Shown here piece after piece: positions 58,854-64,000 of a DNA stretch of 64,000 nucleotides (position 1 is the first letter of the stretch; each line of letters starts with the position of its first letter). A model generated the notes under the pieces. The model did no database searches, was not told where the DNA came from, and worked only from the letters and a program-made list of their open reading frames with translations. Position numbers and translations under genes: made by a program. This DNA is from Emergomyces orientalis (taxonomy: Eukaryota > Ascomycota > Eurotiomycetes > Onygenales > Ajellomycetaceae): NCBI GenBank assembly GCA_002110485.1, contig MOWL01000088.1, positions 1,364,001 through 1,428,000 on the forward strand. Reading direction: 5' to 3'.

Positions 58854-60287
58854 TTTCGGTTTGCGTTTTGGCTTCGTTTTGTTGGATTTGCGAGACTAGG
58901 CGCTCTGCCGCCAGCTCTATCCCTAAGGACTTATCGACCTAGCGTTTTTTTGGGTCGGAGAAGATGGGATGCAATTGCACTCATGATGCCAATGGGATTT
59001 TTTGCGCATATTATATGGAGTTATGGTGTTTCTTTTCCTTGGTTTTTGTCTATGAGAAGGGGGTTGGATTTTTCGTTGGTTATTATTTTTACATCAGACA
59101 GATGCTATGCTCCCTCTCTTTGACTCCGTTGCACTGCTCTCCTCAAGCATGCGTGTTTATTTTTTATTTTTTATACTTTTCCTCTAATATTGTACTGATA
59201 GTCATTATACCACTATTGGATTTCGGGGACCCTCTGTTATTCGTACGCCCTCATGGGTAGAGCTAATTTCATCTCGGTCACCCTTGATCTATTCGACAGG
59301 TGCATTGCGGTTCTTCCCTTCATTTGAAAATATCCTAGTTACCACCTCGGGACGGAAGCCAGCATGTCCTGGATTCACTCCAATCCCATATCTGCCAGTT
59401 TCTGTATACCAGGCGCCCCTAGTTACCATCTCATTCCTTCCAAGGTTCAATTAGAGTTTGAGGTTGGCCGCCCAATTATGCTTAAATCCAACCTCCCACT
59501 GCAATTTTATATCACGTGGTTAGGCGAGACAATTTTTATCCGCATCGTAGCAGCCATGAAATACAAATGAATAAAAACCCAACATAAAATCTCAAAAATG
59601 GGGTTTCCTGTATCAATCGTTATATCTATTTAGTAAGTATTCTCTCTCTTTTTAAAAATTTGGTTATTGTCCCCTTTCCTTTTTGATGTAAATTTGGTTT
59701 TGTTTTATGGAGATATTGTGCAGATTTTCAATATATATATATATTTCTTAGCTGCCCAAAACCCACGGTATGGAACAAATTTTTTAATTTGGTTCGTCAT
59801 ATGATTGCATTTCTTCCCAGCCATGATGGATACCGTTTGTGCACTGTTTATGAATCTACTATTCTACGCGTGTGCCGAAGTTGCTGCACCGATAATATCT
59901 GCCAGTTTACTCTCACGTCACGAATCCAGAGGAAACTTTCCACCTTGCCAGCGTATGCTATGCTTAGGAAGCTTGGTCCCCATTTTTCTTGTTTGTGAAG
60001 AGAAGGTTGATATCTCTAATGCCATTTTGGTGTAAAAAGAAGATTTGAATACTAGCCTTTTGTCTTCTGTTTTCAGCCGCCTTATGATGCCTGCAAGATG
60101 CCCCTCACTTTCGCGTCAATTCTGATATCAACCGCAGAATATGACACAATAAAAATATTACGTGACTAACATTTCCTAGGTTAAATAAACAGGGGAACGC
60201 AACAAGTTAAACAAATTTATATTTTTCAAGGAATTCCCTAAAGATCCTGCGGGGTGGGAATCCACGGAATCGGAATCCATCTAAAGC
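58854..60287. other. Intergenic region between the WW and ankyrin genes
   Basis: About 1.4 kb, AT-rich, with an AT dinucleotide run at 59731-59744. Only short frames without support. Confidence 0.5.
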
Positions 60288-61157
60288 ATGGCAGCAGCAA
60301 CTACCCAAACGCCAGGCGGCACACCGCCCGCGTCGCTTACATTCGAAGAAATTGATGACCTCATCTACTCCGCGCGTCTGGGAGATGTGGACGCGCTGCG
60401 GACAGATATCACGAGCCTCAGCCAAAAATACAGCTGTTCCTCCTCGGAAATTTTACGGTCTGCCATCGACATGGAAGACGAGAGCCAGGGGGGAACAGGC
60501 GCGTGTTTGTTGCATTGGCCGGCTGCGAATGGGAATGCTGGTATGTAATATGAGTATATATATGTACACCATATATATTCCCGGAAAGGGGATCTACCCA
60601 CTTACAAAATCTCCAAACCAGAAACACTCAATTACCTCCTCAGCCTCATCTCCACGCCTACACAAGCTCAACCACAAACAACAACAACCACCCAAACACC
60701 CCAAGGTTCAGCCACGACAGCAACAAGGGCAGCAACAACAATAAACCCAATCATAAACCACCGGAACAACTCCGGAAACACCCCGCTACACTGGGCGGCG
60801 CTAAACACGCATCTGGACTGCGTTAAAGCACTCGTCCATGCTGGCGCTGACATTACCATTAAGAATGATGCGGGCCACGATGCCGTCTTCCTTGCTGAGA
60901 GGTCGGAGTGGACTGCATTGCCTGCCGATGATGAAAAGGGGGGAGATGAGGAAGAAGCGACTATGAATGGTATTGGTGAAACCGAAGGTAAGGAAAAGGG
61001 AGAGGGAGAGGATAGGAGGCCTGTTTCGAAGGGCATGCAGGTTGTCGAGTGGTTGTTAGGGTGTGAGGAGGGGGAGGGATTGGAGAGAGGGTCGGGGATT
61101 GGTGGGAGTGGAGATGGGGATGGGGAGAGAATGGAGGGCCTTGAGGGTGGGAATTAA
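60288..61157 (+). CDS. Ankyrin-repeat protein, Yar1-like
   Basis: Exons 60288-60540 and 60622-61157, joined across an 81-base GTATGT...CCAG intron; 262 residues. The N-terminal LTFEEIDDLIYSARLGDVDALRTD and LLHWPAANGNAETLNYLLSLI form the first ankyrin repeats; a Thr/Gln-rich insert follows, then a well-preserved repeat GNTPLHWAALNTHLDCVKALVHAGADITIKNDAGHDAV. The C-terminal 80 residues are acidic and Gly-rich with a conserved-looking MQVVEWLLGCE. Two or three repeats plus an acidic tail recall yeast Yar1, the dedicated chaperone of ribosomal protein uS3 (Rps3); that assignment is tentative since ankyrin repeats are common. Without the intron the frame stops after two codons, so the splice is needed. 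Confidence 0.75.
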
Positions 61158-61657
61158 TTGTTAAGCGATACTTTTTTGTTCATTCTTAGTGACTGATTGG
61201 GAATATAGCGGGTGGAAAATTTAGAATTTGGTTCTGGGAGGAAAGTGCAGATAGAGGCGAATCTTATAACGTGAAGACATATGTTTCCCGCTGGATAAAG
61301 AGAAGTAAACTTGGAAGAAACAAACCAACTCATAGGAGAAGTATATATATGCACCAGCTTGGGAACAAAACGAGCTATGTCAATCTCTTTAAATATGGTT
61401 AATATTATAGTTAATACCTTACCATTACCGGGTAATATATATATGGGATATCAATGCGAAAGCACGCATGAGGAGGCTACGGAATAAACTAGAAACAAAA
61501 GCCCCTTGGAAGCAAGGGGAAGAAGGGGGAATATTGAGGATGGTATCTAGTGATCTATCTGGGTATTGTCTATCACGATAACTACAAAAATAGCAAAATC
61601 AATGAATAATAATTATGATAATAGACGGGGAGAGAATATATAGAAATATCTCGCAAT
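61158..61657. other. Convergent 3' intergenic region
   Basis: About 500 AT-rich bases between the converging ankyrin and glucosylceramide synthase genes. Nothing recognised beyond TA-rich runs near 61431-61445. Confidence 0.55.
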
Positions 61658-63596
61658 TCAATACTCATAAACGCGAGTAATAGGACTTCGTTGCCGCACA
61701 TCATCATTTCTCCCACTAGACTCGCCAAGAGCACCATAACCACCCTTTTGTCCATCCTGGGCCTGGCCTTGGCTCCGAAGCCGTAGTGTTTCGTTCCGAT
61801 TCTGCGATATTTCCCCCGGAATCTTCGTTGCAATCATATCCATCCCTACGCGGAATGTGTGATCTCTCCAAGCCACTGTTGATCCGCCATAAAAAGCACA
61901 AAGCCAGATCGGCAATGCCAACGCCTCCCTACCCAACCAGGCAAGGAACCACTCATGGAACGGGCGTCTAGTGACAAAAGCCTTGGCCCGATTGAATCTG
62001 GGGTGCGGGAGCGCGAAGGAAGGCGTGTGTTCGTCAACTTCGAGGGTAGCGGCGGAATGCAGTTTTATATAGAGGAGCCAGTCAATGACGGCCCAGAAGG
62101 TGAGGCTGAGGGACCAGAACGTAAAGAGTGCAGACCACGTGCTTAGATGGCTGGCGTATTGGGGGAGGAGATCAGGGAGGAGGGTGGTGAGTCCGAAGGC
62201 GAGATAGGTAGAACAGAGGAACGATTCAGTACCTGGCTCGGCGAGTGTGGCGAGTAGAACAGTATACTTGCGCACACGGAGCCAGCGGATGCGGCGGTGG
62301 ATGTAAGCTTTGACGCTCATGCGGGCGACAGGTTGGAAGGCGAGGTCACCGTATACCAGCTTGTGTCTACCCCATCGCTCCCCTACTTTGACCGGAGGTT
62401 TCCCCTTGAAGAGGCAGTCCCCGATAAGATGGTCTTCGCAGATGTTGTCAGAGAAGTAATCAATTCCGGGGCGTCGGGGCTGTGCACGGGGTTTTGAAAC
62501 GGTAGGTGAAGTGAGGTAGTTTAGATGTGAGCGGCGGAACATGGTTGATTTACCAACGACGCATGGGGCGATGACGATGGTGTTGATTGCGGAGTAGAAT
62601 TTTGCGTGGGAAGATGAGAGGAAAAGTTCCTCTAGGCGGCCTCCGCCTATGGCTAGGATAGACGCTGACGGTCCGCTATTATTCACCCCTGTAGATGCAG
62701 TTGGGAGGCTAATGTCGTGGTAGTCCTGATGCAGCGAATCTTGTCTCTCGTCCGCGCTCTTCATTGGCGATTCTCCATTTCCCACGTCGACCACGATGGG
62801 CATCTGATGGACGAATCTGTACTGTTTATCGACGGTGCCATCTTCCGCAATTATTCCGCACAGTTTATCCACCATTCTACCACAAACGCCTTTTCCCATC
62901 CACACGTTGCAATCCACAATCCACACAATATCACTCTTTGCTTCGTTATACGCACGACTCATATTCCTGATTTTCGGGTTGGGTCCAAGTTGCTCATCCT
63001 CCCCGCTTTCCTCCTCAATGAAAATCCTGGCATCGGCGTCCGGGAAGTCCTCCAATAGCTTTTTTAACACGGGGTATGCCGGATCAGTTCCAGTTGCAAT
63101 GCAGAAGTAAATTGTAAGTTTATCCTTTGGATAGTCCTGGCGGAAGCTGGCCGCCAGGCATTCGTAGAGGTAGGGTTCAAGACCCTTGACGGGGCGAATG
63201 ACGGTGACATGACGGACTTGAAAAGGGCGAAGCGAGGCGGAGAAAGATTTCTTGGGGATAGAGGAGTAATTTATTTGTCTAAATATAAGATTGGCATGAA
63301 AAATCCCACATGTCAGTATGGAATTTTCCTAAACCAACTAGCCTCTCGTTAAAAAAAAAAAGGGCAACGAGATGCCATTTCAAATCTCTGTTTTTCCAAA
63401 TAATAGAAAAGGGATCTCACAGTCGAGCCCATCCCACTAGAACCACAAAGGTCACTATCAGATACCAGATGACAGCGGCCCAACTGGCCGCAATCAACCA
63501 CGGCTGATATTGCCCCTGCTGTAACAGCAATTCATTGCTGATAGCAACAGGAGAATTGGAATTGGAGAAGCCCGCCGTTGCTCGATCTGCCTGCAT
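61658..63596 (-). CDS. Ceramide glucosyltransferase (glucosylceramide synthase, GT21)
   Basis: Exons 63596-63421 and 63278-61658, joined across a 142-base intron; 598 residues. The enzyme transfers glucose from UDP-glucose to ceramide in the Golgi, making the glucosylceramides that fungi need for polarised growth. An N-terminal membrane helix (about 34-56, AASWAAVIWYLIVTFVVLVG) precedes a cytosolic GT domain: HVTVIRPVKGLEPYLYECL, IYFCIATGTDPAYPV, VWIVDCNVWMGKG (Asp181), a variable insert at about 208-266, then SDNICEDHLIGDCLF (Glu340-Asp341) and HRRIRWLRVRK, the (Q/R)xxRW signature at 387-391. Further hydrophobic segments follow (about 405-530), with a short polar tail. The D1, D2/D3 and RxxRW elements are present, so an active enzyme is likely. 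Confidence 0.93.
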
Positions 63597-64000
63597 GAGG
63601 CTACTGACTACAGGAATTATCTCTTGACACTGATAGACCAGCTTTGTATTAAGTAGGGGACGGAGGCGCAGATTCGGAAGAGCAGCAAGGAGAGGAAGGC
63701 CTGGATACGGATAACGACGAGCTCATACTTAGAGAGAGCGGAACAGAGTGAGGAAAAGAGTATAGGCAGGACAGCTGACTAAAGAAAGATAGATCTGCTC
63801 TCCTAGCGAAGGGGTAGAAAAAGAAGAAGGAAAAAGAATGCTGTTCGGCGATGGCATTCGTTGGGGTGTGGAATTTAGTTAGTGGGAATTGTATGCAGAT
63901 TTGATCCTACAGTTCCACGAGGGGCTGGCTGATTTACTTGGGTAACTAAGGTATGATAATTGGGGCAGCAAAAAGGGCACCCGACCCCGTCTGCTGTTGA
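63597..64000. promoter_or_regulatory. Upstream region of the glucosylceramide synthase gene
   Basis: About 400 bases to the window edge, purine-rich on the plus strand at 63780-63840. It should contain the promoter; no specific site is clear. Confidence 0.4.

Overview
This window looks like nuclear DNA of a filamentous ascomycete. Short introns of about 55-150 bases with GT-AG ends and CTAAC-like branch sites interrupt conserved genes. The gene set includes a class I hydrophobin, a GH71 alpha-1,3-glucanase, a full-size PDR-type ABC transporter and a fungal glucosylceramide synthase. Protein similarity and long AT-rich gene-poor spacers suggest Eurotiomycetes, perhaps Onygenales; that placement is inference. 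There is no rRNA, recognisable tRNA, CRISPR array or intact transposon. Exon joins were made by eye and each recognised model closes in frame.

Layout. 1-12.7 kb is a compact housekeeping block: the N-terminal part of a Rad9/Crb2-type checkpoint mediator (-), SEN2 (-), NOP10 (+), NOB1 (-), an Ape1-like M18 aminopeptidase (-) and a GH71 glucanase (-). 12.7-34.7 kb is gene-poor and accessory in character: a small secreted eight-cysteine protein (-), a PDR transporter (-), a secreted protein with a Kex2-type site before a basic cysteine-rich C-terminus (+), and an unrecognised protein (+). 34.7-46.6 kb returns to conserved genes: AP-1 mu subunit (-), mitochondrial ribosomal protein mL57 (-), complex II subunit SDH3 (-) and a nitronate monooxygenase (+). 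46.6-55 kb is gene-poor apart from a class I hydrophobin (-). 55-64 kb holds a complex II flavoprotein (+), a WW-domain protein with a 30-residue glutamate run (+), a Yar1-like ankyrin protein (+) and glucosylceramide synthase (-).

Functional links. SEN2, NOP10 and NOB1 are adjacent and all act in RNA processing (tRNA splicing, H/ACA snoRNPs, 18S 3'-end cleavage); mL57 and the Yar1-like protein add to a ribosome theme. Two complex II subunits lie about 13 kb apart. The accessory stretch groups a drug-type efflux pump with two cysteine-rich secreted proteins.

Most notable observations: the transporter lacks exactly the eight residues that normally form the D-loop of its second nucleotide-binding domain; an in-frame AT-hook/SP module is duplicated in the Rad9/Crb2 homologue; the AP-1 mu gene has a GC-AG intron and a 438-base intron; a 9-mer (TACGGAGTA) recurs in intergenic DNA and forms a perfect 14+1+14 palindrome; and a 128-base tandem duplication has diverged partly through C-to-T changes.
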